Origin: an uncultured Francisella sp.
GTDB lineage: Bacteria > Pseudomonadota > Gammaproteobacteria > Burkholderiales > Neisseriaceae
Assembly (NCBI GenBank): GCA_943913655.1
Contig: CALTZA010000004.1
Span: 62,001-126,000 of the forward strand
Length of the DNA: 64,000 bases
Reading direction: 5' to 3'
The position numbers were made by a program, and so were the translations under genes. Of the stretch, positions 26,270 through 35,367 are shown piece by piece. Numbering within the stretch: the stretch's first letter is position 1; each line of letters starts with the position of its first letter. The notes under the pieces are model-generated. The model had not been told where the DNA came from. It did not search any database and was given only the letters and a program-made list of their open reading frames with translations.

Positions 26270-27916
26270 TTGAGTAAATTGATGCTTTATACAATAGTTT
26301 TTTGCAGTATTTTGACTGCTTGCGATTGGAATGCCTTTCTCATAAGAAATAAAGCAGATGATGCTATTGCACCCGCTCATAAAACCAGCTTGGTATTGGG
26401 TAATGGAGAAGAACCAGAAACTTTAGATCCTCAGATGGCAACAGATGTTTCAGAGATACAAATCCTGCGTGATTTGTTTGAGGGGTTAGTCAATACTGAT
26501 AAAAATGGAAAAGTTATTCCTGCTGTTGCGCTTTCTTGGAAGAGTCATGATGGTAAACATTGGTTATTTCATCTACGTAAGGATGCCCGCTGGTCTAATG
26601 GCGACGTGGTACGGGCACAAGATTTTGTTTATTCTTGGCAACGGTTGGCTGATCCTAAAACAGCATCTCCCTCGGCAGATTACTTAATTAATATGCAGGT
26701 AGAAAATGCTGAAGCGATTGTACATGGTAAAAAGAGTGTGAGCACTTTGGGTATTAAGGCGTTGGACGATACAACCTTACTAATTACTTTAAAGCGGCCG
26801 TTACCCTATCTACCAAGCATGTTAATTAGTCCGGCAGTCTTTCCTGTTCACGCTCCTACTATCAAGCGTTTTGCTAACAAATGGACTCATCCAAATCATT
26901 GGGTAAGTAATGGGCCATATCGCTTAAAAAGATGGTATATTGCTAATCGGATTATTGCAGAAAAAAATCCTTATTATTGGGATCGTAAACACGTATCTAT
27001 TAAAGAGGTAGTTTATTTACCGATTTCTCAACCCATGTTTGAGGTCATTAATTATATGTCAGGTCGAGAAGACATCACATATAATGCGATTCCTCCAGAG
27101 TTATACTCTCATTTGAAAACAAATTATAAAGACGAGTTAAAACCAGTATTGCAACTATGTACTTATTATTATGAATTTAATATTAATAAGAAGCCGTTTA
27201 ATGATGAAAGGGTAAGAGAAGCACTGAATTTATTGATTGATAGAGATGTTATCGTTAATAAGATAGTTAAAACGGCACAGTCTACTTATAGTTTTACCCC
27301 AAGTTACGTCAATAATTTTTCAAAAGTAAAGCCTCAATGGGCTAGCTTATCTTTTTCTCAGAGAAAAGAAAGAGCAAGAGAATTGCTTAAAGCAGCTGGC
27401 TTTGATGATTCTCATCCTTTACGGTTTGAGTTGCTTTATAATAGCAAACCACTACATAAAACAGTAGCTTTAGCTATGGTTGCGCAATGGAAGATGCAAT
27501 TACCTTTTATTCAAGCTTCCTTGGTTAATCTAGAAATGAGATCTTATTTGGCGGCCAAACGCAATGGTTCTTTTGATTTAATCCGTCGTTCATGGTGTGG
27601 AGACTACAATGAACCATCTGCTTTTTTGAATGTTTATAAAAGTCATAGTAGTTACACAGCGATTGCTTATCATAATGCAGTTTATGATGCTTTACTTGCA
27701 TCATCTTTGCAGCAAAATCTATCTAATGAACAAAGGCGCAAGCTATATATCCAGGCAGAAAAGCAGTTGATGAAAGATAATATATTAATTACCTTATTTC
27801 ACTTACAAATGCCACGCTTGGTAAAACCATATATCCTAGGTAATGAAGGTCGAGATTCTCTTGGTTATTTACATATTAAAGATATTCATATTAGGGTAAA
27901 TCATGAAAAAAATTAA
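26270..27916 (+). CDS. oppA: Oligopeptide ABC transporter, periplasmic binding lipoprotein
   Basis: OppA captures peptides in the periplasm and hands them to OppBCDF. The N-terminus is a lipoprotein signal ending FCSILTAC, so unlike E. coli OppA it is probably lipid-anchored. Family blocks are NGEEPETLDPQMATDVSEIQ, LFEGLVNTDKNGKVIPAVA, RKDARWSNGDVVRAQDFVYSW (SBP family 5 signature) and VSNGPYRLKRW. The C-terminal part includes RRSWCGDYNEPSAFLNVY. Length is 548. The start is TTG 26270, or ATG 26282 four codons in; a purine-rich GAGAGAAAGAGAG precedes both. It leads the opp cluster. Confidence 0.93.
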   Translation: MSKLMLYTIVFCSILTACDWNAFLIRNKADDAIAPAHKTSLVLGNGEEPETLDPQMATDVSEIQILRDLFEGLVNTDKNGKVIPAVALSWKSHDGKHWLFHLRKDARWSNGDVVRAQDFVYSWQRLADPKTASPSADYLINMQVENAEAIVHGKKSVSTLGIKALDDTTLLITLKRPLPYLPSMLISPAVFPVHAPTIKRFANKWTHPNHWVSNGPYRLKRWYIANRIIAEKNPYYWDRKHVSIKEVVYLPISQPMFEVINYMSGREDITYNAIPPELYSHLKTNYKDELKPVLQLCTYYYEFNINKKPFNDERVREALNLLIDRDVIVNKIVKTAQSTYSFTPSYVNNFSKVKPQWASLSFSQRKERARELLKAAGFDDSHPLRFELLYNSKPLHKTVALAMVAQWKMQLPFIQASLVNLEMRSYLAAKRNGSFDLIRRSWCGDYNEPSAFLNVYKSHSSYTAIAYHNAVYDALLASSLQQNLSNEQRRKLYIQAEKQLMKDNILITLFHLQMPRLVKPYILGNEGRDSLGYLHIKDIHIRVNHEKN

Positions 27917-29592
27917 GAGTATCACATGGCTGCCTAGTATATTTTAGCTTGGGGCATGGTGAATTGTAACTGGCAAATTAATAATAAAGCGTATATTAAA
28001 GAAACTTGGCGTGTTGATCTTTATAGAAATACCATTGTTATTAATATTAATAATGCCAACGAATCTTCTTCTCTTTAGATTCTCGGCAAAGTAATGAAGC
28101 GGTAAAACCAGTATCTTGTGTGTTTTGTTCGAAGGCCTGACAAGGGTCGATGAGTATAACAATGCACAATCGGTTTTGGCTGAAGGTTGGTAAGATAAAA
28201 GATAAAAAACTTTGGTTATTTGATCTATGTAGGGATGCCCGCTGGTCTAATGGAGAACTAGTAACTACTTATGACGTAGTGTATTCCTGGCGTAGATTGG
28301 CTAATCCTACTACCGACTCCCCGATGACCAGTGTGCTCACTCACAGAGTGGCAATGCGCAATGCCAAAGCTATTTTGTCAGGCAAGGCTTCGCTTGATAG
28401 TTTGGTTGGGGGTTCATGCTTTAGATAATCATACTTTGCAAGTAATCTTTAGAAGAATCTGTACCCTTTTTTTTACAAATACTTGATTCAATCGCTCTTG
28501 CTCCTTTACCTGTTAAGGTAATAGAGAAGCAAGGGGAACGTTAGACGCAAGCAGGTCATATGATCAGTAATGGACCATATTATTATTTAAAAGAATGGCG
28601 CGTCAGCAACAGTATTTTGTTAGTACACAATTATCAGTATTGCAACGACTCACGTACTAAGAATGATAGCTTACGTTTTTTACCGATTTCATCAGTGATA
28701 AATGATGTAATTAATTATATGTCAGGTCGAGAGGATGTATCTGCAGGAATGTTACCACCTAAAATGCATGTTAAAATCAAAGCCAATTATTCGTATGAAA
28801 TGAATGTAGTACCGATGACTCGTGTTTGAATTTCTTGATGTACATATTCGTCATCTGCTATTTAATGATCGACGGGTACGCTTGGCATTGACTATGAGTC
28901 TGCCACGAGAAATTTTGATCAATAAGATGTTTGGGTCAAGGTCAGAAAATTTCTTATACTGTGACCTGATTTTATTCTTGCTCCTTATTGGGCAAAGTGG
29001 AGTAAGCAAAAACCTATAGCGGGCTAAGCAATTGTTAAAAGAAGCCAGTTATGATAAAAACCATCCCTTAGAGTATGAATTGCTAGTGCTACGGAAAAAA
29101 CCGTCAACAGATTTTGACAGTAGTTGCAGTTAATGGAGCGGGTTAAACATTGTCTGTAGTTAAAATACGTTTACGTAATATAGAATGGAAAACTTATTTA
29201 TCTGTTACAGGTGATAGGTGATTATGAAATGGTGCGTCGTGGAACGTGTGTCAACTATAATGATCCAATTTGTTGGCTTATCTATCAGATAGTCCTGATA
29301 ATTATAAATGGATACAAAAGTGTGCCACTATGATTCAGCCATCCATGGTATTTTTGTCACAGATTGATCAGATAAGGATCTCATGAACTGGTATCAACAA
29401 GCAGAAGCTATATTGATGGAAGATGTACCATCTTTAATCATGTATACACAGGTACAAAAAAGTCGCTTGATCAAAGGCTATGTCAAAAGTTTTAAACCAG
29501 CAATTACCGCAAATATTGATTGGGACCAATTGTGGTTAAATAAGATCAAAAAAGTGAAGGTTTATTGTAGAAGGTTTATTGTAGGAGTTTGA
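27902..29592 (+). pseudogene. oppA: Second oppA copy, decayed
   Basis: A tandem copy of the upstream oppA broken by many stops and frameshifts. In order, pieces include an MKKIKSITWLPSIF signal with an in-frame TAG, a lipobox-like VNC, LFEGLTRVDEYNN and CRDARWSNGELVTTYDVVYSW. RRLANPTTDSP and MISNGPYYYLKEWRVSN come next. Further on are INYMSGREDVSAGMLPP, LFNDRRVRLALTMSLPREI and a C-terminal EAILMEDVPSLIMYTQVQKS. A 21-base segment coding DARWSNG is nearly identical to the intact copy, marking a duplication. The beginning overlaps the last codons of the intact oppA by 15 bases. It cannot make a working protein. Confidence 0.92.
29557..29584 (+). repeat. 14-bp perfect tandem duplication
   Basis: AAGGTTTATTGTAG occurs twice back to back at the 3' end of the dead oppA copy, 33 bases before oppB. 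It is probably a replication-slippage product. Confidence 0.85.
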
Positions 29593-29616
29593 TATTCACA
29601 AAAGAGAGGAAAGATC

Positions 29617-30537
29617 ATGATTAAATTAATCTTGCATAGAATATTACAGACTTTACCTACTTTATTTATTTTAATCACTCTGTCTTTTTTTGCCATGCGG
29701 ATAGCACCAGGCAGTCCTTTTACTACAGAAAAAGGATATTCACCTGAAGTGATGCATAATATTGAAGCAAAATATCATCTTGATAAGCCGTTGATTGAGC
29801 AGTATGGCTATTATCTTAATTCTTTGATACATGGTGATTTGGGCCCTTCTTTCAAATATAAAGATTACTCAGTGAATGAATTATTAGAATATGCGTTACC
29901 TGTTTCAGTGGAAATTGGTTTATATGCTTTTTTAATTGCACTTTTTTTTGGGCTACTATTGGGTATTTTGGCAGCGCTAAAACATAATAGTATTTTGGAT
30001 TATATTTTTATGGGTCTTGCGATGATAGGTATGGTGATTCCTAGTTTTATTAAAGCTCCCATATTGATTCTTATTTTTGCAGTGATATTTCATTTATTAC
30101 CGGCAGGTGGTTGGGAGGAGGGACAAAAAATTTATCTTGTATTGCCAGTGATTGCTCTTGCCATTCCCTATATTGCTGGTATTGCTAAAATCACACGAGG
30201 GTCGCTCATTGATGTATTACACAGTACTTTTATTCGTACTGCCAAAGCTAAAGGTTTACCGATGTCAAAGATCGTTTTAAAGCATGCCTTACGGCCGACT
30301 TTAATCCCTGTGGTTTCTTATTTAGGCCCGATGTTTGTAGGAATTATCACAGGCTCAGTGGTGATTGAACAGATTTTTGTGATTCCAGGTATCGGACAAC
30401 TTTTTGTCAATGGTGCTTTAAATAGGGATTATGGACTTGTCATCAGTTTGACTATCTTAGTTGGCGTTTTAACGATTTTTTTCAATATGATAGTAGATAT
30501 TTTGATTGTTTTATTAGACCCTCGTGTGGTGTATTGA
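29617..30537 (+). CDS. oppB: Oligopeptide ABC transporter permease OppB
   Basis: OppB is one of two inner-membrane channel subunits of the peptide importer. It has six hydrophobic segments, an N-terminal MRIAPGSPFTTEKGYSPEV typical of OppB/DppB, and the cytoplasmic EAA loop that contacts the ATPase (RTAKAKGLPMSKIVLKHALRPTLIPV). It ends with the DILIVLLDPRVVY tail. Length 306 equals E. coli OppB. GAGAGGAAAG precedes the ATG. oppC follows after 45 bases. Confidence 0.95.
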   Translation: MIKLILHRILQTLPTLFILITLSFFAMRIAPGSPFTTEKGYSPEVMHNIEAKYHLDKPLIEQYGYYLNSLIHGDLGPSFKYKDYSVNELLEYALPVSVEIGLYAFLIALFFGLLLGILAALKHNSILDYIFMGLAMIGMVIPSFIKAPILILIFAVIFHLLPAGGWEEGQKIYLVLPVIALAIPYIAGIAKITRGSLIDVLHSTFIRTAKAKGLPMSKIVLKHALRPTLIPVVSYLGPMFVGIITGSVVIEQIFVIPGIGQLFVNGALNRDYGLVISLTILVGVLTIFFNMIVDILIVLLDPRVVY

Positions 30538-30582
30538 GTAAAAGGGATTAGCATGTTTATTAGTAAAAAGCAACAGAGATAA

Positions 30583-31464
30583 ATGACAAAAATTACTTTT
30601 GAACAACAGCAAGGGCGTAATCTTTGGCAAGATGCTTGGCAGCGTTTTAAAGCCAACAAAGCAGCTATGGTGAGTTTATTGATTCTTATGATAATCGTTT
30701 GTTTTTCTATTGTTACACCTTATGTTGCTCAACATGCTTATGATGCAACTAATTGGAACTATGTGTTAAGCCCTCCCAGTATCAAGGCTGGCTATTTAAT
30801 GGGCAGCGATATGTTGGGACGAGACCTTTTTGTTCGTATTGCTATTGCGGGGCGTATCTCGCTAATGGTGGGCTTACTAGGGGCGTTGATTTCAGCTTTG
30901 GTAGGCACAGTATATGGCGCGGTATCAGGTTTTTTTGGTGGTAAGACAGATGCAGTATTGATGCGTACTGTGGATATTTTAAATGCTTTGCCGTTTATGT
31001 TTTTTGTGATTGTTCTAGTAACCATGTTTGGGCGGCGTATTTCGTTTATCTTTTTGGCTATTGGTTTATTTGCTTGGATTGATGTGGCGCGTGTTGTGCG
31101 TGGACAGACACTTAATTTGCGTCATGCAGAATTTGTACAAGCAGCTCGCATTAGTGGTTTATCCTCATTTTCTATTATCGTTAATCATATTATTCCCAAT
31201 GTATTGGGTGTAGTGGTGGTATATACTGCTTTGCTTGTACCAAATATGATTTTATTAGAGTCTTTTTTAAGTTTTTTAGGTTTGGGCGTGCAAGAGCCGA
31301 TGACAAGCTGGGGTACTCTACTTCAGGAGGGAGCACAGAATATGCAGGTTGCATTGTGGCAATTGGTGTTTCCTGGGTTATTTTTGATTGCTACATTGTT
31401 TAGTTTCAACTTTATTGGCGATGGCTTGCGTGATGCCTTAGATCCCAAAATGCGTAAGGAGTAA
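30583..31464 (+). CDS. oppC: Oligopeptide ABC transporter permease OppC
   Basis: OppC is the partner of OppB in the membrane. The N-terminal cytoplasmic stretch (RNLWQDAWQRFKANKAAMVS) precedes the first membrane helix, and LMGSDMLGRDLFVRIAIAGRISL is a family block. The EAA loop is FVQAARISGLSSFSIIVNHIIPNV. It ends DGLRDALDPKMRKE, the typical DppC/OppC tail. Length 293 against about 302 in E. coli. oppD starts four bases after the stop, so coupling is likely. Confidence 0.95.
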   Translation: MTKITFEQQQGRNLWQDAWQRFKANKAAMVSLLILMIIVCFSIVTPYVAQHAYDATNWNYVLSPPSIKAGYLMGSDMLGRDLFVRIAIAGRISLMVGLLGALISALVGTVYGAVSGFFGGKTDAVLMRTVDILNALPFMFFVIVLVTMFGRRISFIFLAIGLFAWIDVARVVRGQTLNLRHAEFVQAARISGLSSFSIIVNHIIPNVLGVVVVYTALLVPNMILLESFLSFLGLGVQEPMTSWGTLLQEGAQNMQVALWQLVFPGLFLIATLFSFNFIGDGLRDALDPKMRKE

Positions 31465-31467
31465 TTG

Positions 31468-32289
31468 ATGGCTCTTATATCAGTCAGAGATTTAAATATT
31501 ACTTATACAACAGATCAAGGTAAAATACAGGCAATTAATTCTTTGAGTTTTGATGTGCAAGAAGGTCAAGTTTTGGGTGTGGTAGGAGAATCTGGTTCTG
31601 GTAAAACGCAAACAGGCTTGGCCATATTGGGTCTATTACCTGAAAACGCTACAGTCAGTGGACGCATTTTGTTTAATGGTATAGATATACTAGCTTTGTC
31701 GCAAAGGGAGGTTCGTCATTGGCGCAGCACGCAGATGGCCATGATCTTTCAGGATCCAATGGATTGTTTGAATCCTTACTTGACTATTGGCTCACAATTA
31801 TGTGAAGTGCTTATTTATCATAAGGGAATGAATAAAAAAGAAGCATGTGTGCAAGCGTTACGCATGTTAGAGAGAGTGAAAATTAATGATGCCCCACGAC
31901 GAATACAACAATATCCTCATGAATTTTCTGGTGGAATGAGACAGCGGGTGATGATTGCCATGGCTTTATTGTGTGGTCCCAAACTTCTCATTGCTGATGA
32001 ACCAACTACAGCCTTGGATGTGACCGTACAAAGGCAACTGATTGAACTATTAAAGGAACTGAGAAGAGAATTTAATATGACCTTGCTTTTTATCAGCCAT
32101 GATTTAGGGATAGTTGCAAGTTTATGTCATCAGATTATGGTCATGAAATTAGGAGAAAAAGTAGAATATGGAGAGAGAGAACAAGTTTTTTTCAATCCAC
32201 AACATCCATATACACAAAAGTTATTATCTTCAATTCCTACATTGCCACCTAACACATATCATGAAACCTCTACCTCTATATCTATATAG
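31468..32289 (+). CDS. oppD: Oligopeptide ABC transporter ATPase OppD
   Basis: OppD is one of two ATPases that drive peptide import. Walker A GESGSGKT, Q-loop and AMIFQDPMDCLNPYLTIGSQL, signature FSGGMRQRVMIAMAL, Walker B LLIADEPTTALDVTVQ and the H-loop ISHDLGIVA are all present. At 273 residues it stops right after the C-terminal ILSSIPTLP-type segment and lacks most of the extension of longer OppD proteins (about 330), including a cysteine-rich Fe-S tail. ATG 31468 has AAGGAG six bases before it; a TTG at 31465 is too close. The cluster is interrupted after this gene. Confidence 0.93.
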   Translation: MALISVRDLNITYTTDQGKIQAINSLSFDVQEGQVLGVVGESGSGKTQTGLAILGLLPENATVSGRILFNGIDILALSQREVRHWRSTQMAMIFQDPMDCLNPYLTIGSQLCEVLIYHKGMNKKEACVQALRMLERVKINDAPRRIQQYPHEFSGGMRQRVMIAMALLCGPKLLIADEPTTALDVTVQRQLIELLKELRREFNMTLLFISHDLGIVASLCHQIMVMKLGEKVEYGEREQVFFNPQHPYTQKLLSSIPTLPPNTYHETSTSISI

Positions 32290-33216
32290 CTTTGTGATAA
32301 AAACTATTACATTAGTGAGAATTCACTAAGTTGAGATAAGTTACCATTATACATATATCTCTGGCCGATTTATTGTAGTAAATTTACTTAAGTTATTTCC
32401 CGCTTGATTAAGTTTGTTGATATTGATTGGTGATTAACATTATCTAATAAAAATTTACTATTATTTAGCCTAGAGATCCTCTTAATGACAGTTATACTTT
32501 CAGTAACTTTTTTGCTCAGTTTGATACAAAGTAATATAAAGTGTACTATGTACTATTAATTTAGATTAATAGCAGTAAATCGAAAATATTAGGTATAGAG
32601 TGAATAGTACTACGTTAATTAGATGTCCAACACATAAATAAAGATAAGTGATGAAAGCGAGAGTTGGTTTATCAATAAAAGTTCTGATATACCCCTATCA
32701 GCAGTGGCTGTGAAATAGCATTATCTTTGCCAAAAAGGTGAGATTTGCCATTTGACTCAGGGTTAGCTGCTATGTTAGCGATTAAAGAAAAAATAACGAT
32801 GAGGGCGGTTTATCATCCTATCATTAATTTAGTTGATATTAGTCATTCGAGAGTGTTAGATCATTTTAAAGATAAGGAAACTTCGTTAGGAGAGCTACTA
32901 CGTTATATTTATCTTCAAAACTTAATAGATCCAATTAGCAAAAAATATCGCTTATTTAATTTAACTTTTTGCTACTCATAATAAAACAAAAAATATACCG
33001 GATATCGGATATATATTGAATTAAATTAATGAAATACAAATGAGTGAGAGGTTATCACATAGAGGATCCAGGTCCTAGTACTTGTGATAACCAAAAACCA
33101 TTAAAAGTGATTAAAAGATAAAGATTATAAAAAAGAATAAGGATAGTTTTTGATGGCAAGAAATATCCTATTCCTATAAGACTGGGGACTTGAATAGGAA
33201 TATGATAGCTTTACCA
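32290..33216. other. Gene-poor decayed interval within the opp cluster
   Basis: No recognisable gene. The stretch is AT-rich with stops in all frames. One weak 78-codon frame lies at 32745-32981 on the plus strand, with TTG start and AAAAAGGTG before it; its product (mid-section HFKDKETSLGELLRYIYLQ) matches nothing I know and may be a chance frame or a gene fragment. A short inverted repeat, TTAGTGA-GAAT-TCACTAA, at 32312-32329 just after oppD has no T tract. Confidence 0.55.
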
Positions 33217-33497
33217 TTAAAAATTATTCTTTTTTTCAGCTTGAGCTGAGTCAGCTTCTTCCTGATGATCTAAACTTTTAATGATTTGGCTTTGAGCTTG
33301 CGTATGTAAAACTTCTTCAGGGGCGGTTTTAGAATTACTACCCTTAGATAACTTAGTTTTGACTAAATCCGTTGTTTCGGCTGAATCAACCATCTGATTA
33401 TAGCAACAGATCTGTTAGAGGATTTACCACAACCAAATATACCTATTAAAATTAAAATGACACATAATATCAACACAACTCCAGTTTTATATTGCAT
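33217..33497 (-). pseudogene. Small lipoprotein gene, frameshifted
   Basis: On the minus strand, ATG 33497 with AAGGAA just upstream opens MQYKTGVVLILCVILILIGI followed by FGCGKSSNRSVAI, a clear lipoprotein signal with the lipobox Cys. This frame ends soon at a stop. A second frame, open from about 33411 down to a TAA at 33217, continues with MVDSAETTDLVKTK, EEVLHTQAQSQIIKSLDHQ and a charged tail, EADSAQAEKKNNF. The two parts are out of frame by one base near 33395-33410. It would have been about 93 residues, a signal plus a low-complexity charged domain. I do not recognise the family. Confidence 0.6.
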
Positions 33498-34025
33498 CAC
33501 TTTTCCTTAGATTTATTGTCCTAAGTTAATAATCTTAATATAATTTAACTAAACTATCCTCGGATAAACTTTAAATAACTTAAGGATATCTTAACTCTCA
33601 ATTGTTGTTCACTTTTTTTGTCCATTTTTAAAATTATCTCTAACTTCATGGATTCTTCTGTGAAACTAGTTATTTATTTAGCGTGTATCCATCTTTGTTA
33701 TTAGTGATATTAATTAAGCTACATGTAGGTTTTTTTATATTCAAGTGTGGACTAACCTATGCAAAGGATGATGAGAAGTACTACAATTAAGTAAAAAGGC
33801 ATTAGTTTAAGTAAGAATAGGTCAGTAGATTGATCTGATATATGTTAGTACAAAAATTTAATTATTTAAGAATAATGTGCTAAAAACGCTGATTGATACC
33901 TCTCACTAAAGGTATAATCAACAGTTAAGGATGAAAAATAAAAAGTCCATGCTTGTTCTTAAACTGTAACAGCTACTACTGCTTTCTTTTAATTAAGAGC
34001 ATCATTTCGAGATTGATGAATATAC
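33498..34025. other. Non-coding interval before oppF
   Basis: No gene or gene remnant is recognised. The sequence is strongly AT-rich. A promoter for oppF is expected here because the opp cluster is split, but no convincing -35/-10 pair stands out. No Shine-Dalgarno sequence lies directly before the oppF ATG. Confidence 0.5.
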
Positions 34026-34847
34026 ATGCCTAATAATTTATTACAAGTGACTGATTTATCAGTTTATTATCCTTTAAAACGTCAAAAGCGCTGGTTTTAT
34101 TTTAAGAAAGACTGTTTTAAGGTGGTTGATACTGTTTCTTTGAGTATTGCAGAGGGTGAAAGTGTTGCTCTGGTCGGGGAGTCCGGCTGTGGTAAATCTA
34201 CTTTAGCACGGGCAATTATTGGCCTACAGTCTAGCGTTGGCTCTATTTGGTGGAACCAAAAAGAACTTAACACACTGTCATCAAGAGCAGGGCGCAAAGC
34301 AAGAAAAAGCATGCAGATGATTTTTCAGGATCCTTTTTCTTCTTTAGATCCTCGCATGACTTTGGGTAGTATTGTGGCAGAACCTCTTAAGAGCTATATA
34401 CCGCATTCGTCACGTCAAGAACGCTTGACCCAAGTAAAACATATAATGTTCCAAGTAGGTTTGGATCCACATATGGTCAATCGATATCCGCACGAGCTTT
34501 CTGGTGGACAGTGCCAGCGCATTGCTATGGCACGTGCTTTGATTGTCAAACCCAAACTGTTAATCTGTGATGAACCCACCACCGCTTTAGATATGATAAT
34601 TCAAGCACAAATTATTGATTTATTAAAGCAGATAAGAAAGAAAGAGAATATGAGCATTTTATTAATTACCCATGATTTTCGCGCACTAGCCGGTTTATGT
34701 GATCAAACAATAGTGATGAAGCAAGGACGTATCGTTGAGCAAGGAAAAACCGCAGAATTATTAAGTCAGCCACAAACTGATTATAGTAAGGCTTTGCTGG
34801 CATCTATTCCTTTGCTACCGACAGATCGGCAGGGACAGTATCAATGA
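34026..34847 (+). CDS. oppF: Oligopeptide ABC transporter ATPase OppF
   Basis: OppF is the second ATPase of the peptide importer. It has Walker A GESGCGKST, the QMIFQDPFSSLDPRMTLGSIV block, signature LSGGQCQRIAMARAL, Walker B LLICDEPTTALD and H-loop ITHDFRALAGLCD. The N-terminal LSVYYPLKRQKRWFYFKKD is typical of OppF/DppF, which have an insert before Walker A. It is separated from oppD by 1.7 kb of decayed sequence. Its TGA overlaps the start of the next gene (ATGA). Length 273 is short compared with E. coli OppF (334), as for OppD here. Confidence 0.93.
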   Translation: MPNNLLQVTDLSVYYPLKRQKRWFYFKKDCFKVVDTVSLSIAEGESVALVGESGCGKSTLARAIIGLQSSVGSIWWNQKELNTLSSRAGRKARKSMQMIFQDPFSSLDPRMTLGSIVAEPLKSYIPHSSRQERLTQVKHIMFQVGLDPHMVNRYPHELSGGQCQRIAMARALIVKPKLLICDEPTTALDMIIQAQIIDLLKQIRKKENMSILLITHDFRALAGLCDQTIVMKQGRIVEQGKTAELLSQPQTDYSKALLASIPLLPTDRQGQYQ

Positions 34848-35332
34848 GGGAGAAAATATATTTTGAAGACAAAGTTTGTACACCACAGACATTGCTAACG
34901 CGATTGAAAACTCTTGCTCGACCCTTGGTGTTTACCAATGGCTGCTTTGATATTTTACACCGTGGTCATGTGACTTATTTAGCACAAGCAAGAGCCAAGG
35001 GGAAAAGTTTATTAGTAGCTGTCAATACCGATGATTCGATCAGACAGCAAAACAAAGGTAGAGAAAGACCTTTAAATACTTTGCTTAATCGCATGGCTGT
35101 ATTGGCAGCTTTACACAGTGTCGATTTGGTTACCTGGTTTGATGAGCAAACACCTCTAAAATTAATATCTCTAGTTGAGCCAGATATATTGGTTAAAGGA
35201 GGGGATTGGCCACGGGACAAAATTGTGGGTAGTAAAGAAGTATTAGCTAAAGGTGGGTCAGTCTATTCTATTCCTTTTATTTATCATACTTCGACTACAG
35301 GGCTTGTAAAAAAAATTAAGATGGAAAGTTAA
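34844..35332 (+). CDS. rfaE2: D-glycero-beta-D-manno-heptose 1-phosphate adenylyltransferase, stand-alone domain
   Basis: This enzyme makes ADP-heptose from heptose-1-phosphate for the LPS core. It corresponds to the C-terminal half of HldE (RfaE domain II). The nucleotidyltransferase motif FTNGCFDILHRGHVTYL, then VAVNTDDSIR, DILVKGGDW and a late TSTTGLVKKI (the ISTTxLV loop), define it. At 162 residues it is complete for a single domain, with no kinase domain attached, so the kinase (HldA-type) must be encoded elsewhere if heptose is made. It starts by a four-base overlap with oppF. Its product feeds HldD (14372-15370). Confidence 0.9.
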   Translation: MREKIYFEDKVCTPQTLLTRLKTLARPLVFTNGCFDILHRGHVTYLAQARAKGKSLLVAVNTDDSIRQQNKGRERPLNTLLNRMAVLAALHSVDLVTWFDEQTPLKLISLVEPDILVKGGDWPRDKIVGSKEVLAKGGSVYSIPFIYHTSTTGLVKKIKMES

Positions 35333-35367
35333 TGACCGCTATTTTGTATTGTTCAATTATATAAATA

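Noticed and set aside
28560..28829. Separate small genes in the 28-29.6 kb stretch
   Set aside because: All are fragments of the one decayed oppA copy.
32312..32329. Inverted repeat TTAGTGA-GAAT-TCACTAA after oppD, as a terminator
   Set aside because: The stem is short and AT-rich and is not followed by a T run.
32745..32981. 78-codon frame in the opp gap as a real gene
   Set aside because: TTG start, no recognisable domain, lies in a decayed stretch; mentioned only within the interval entry.
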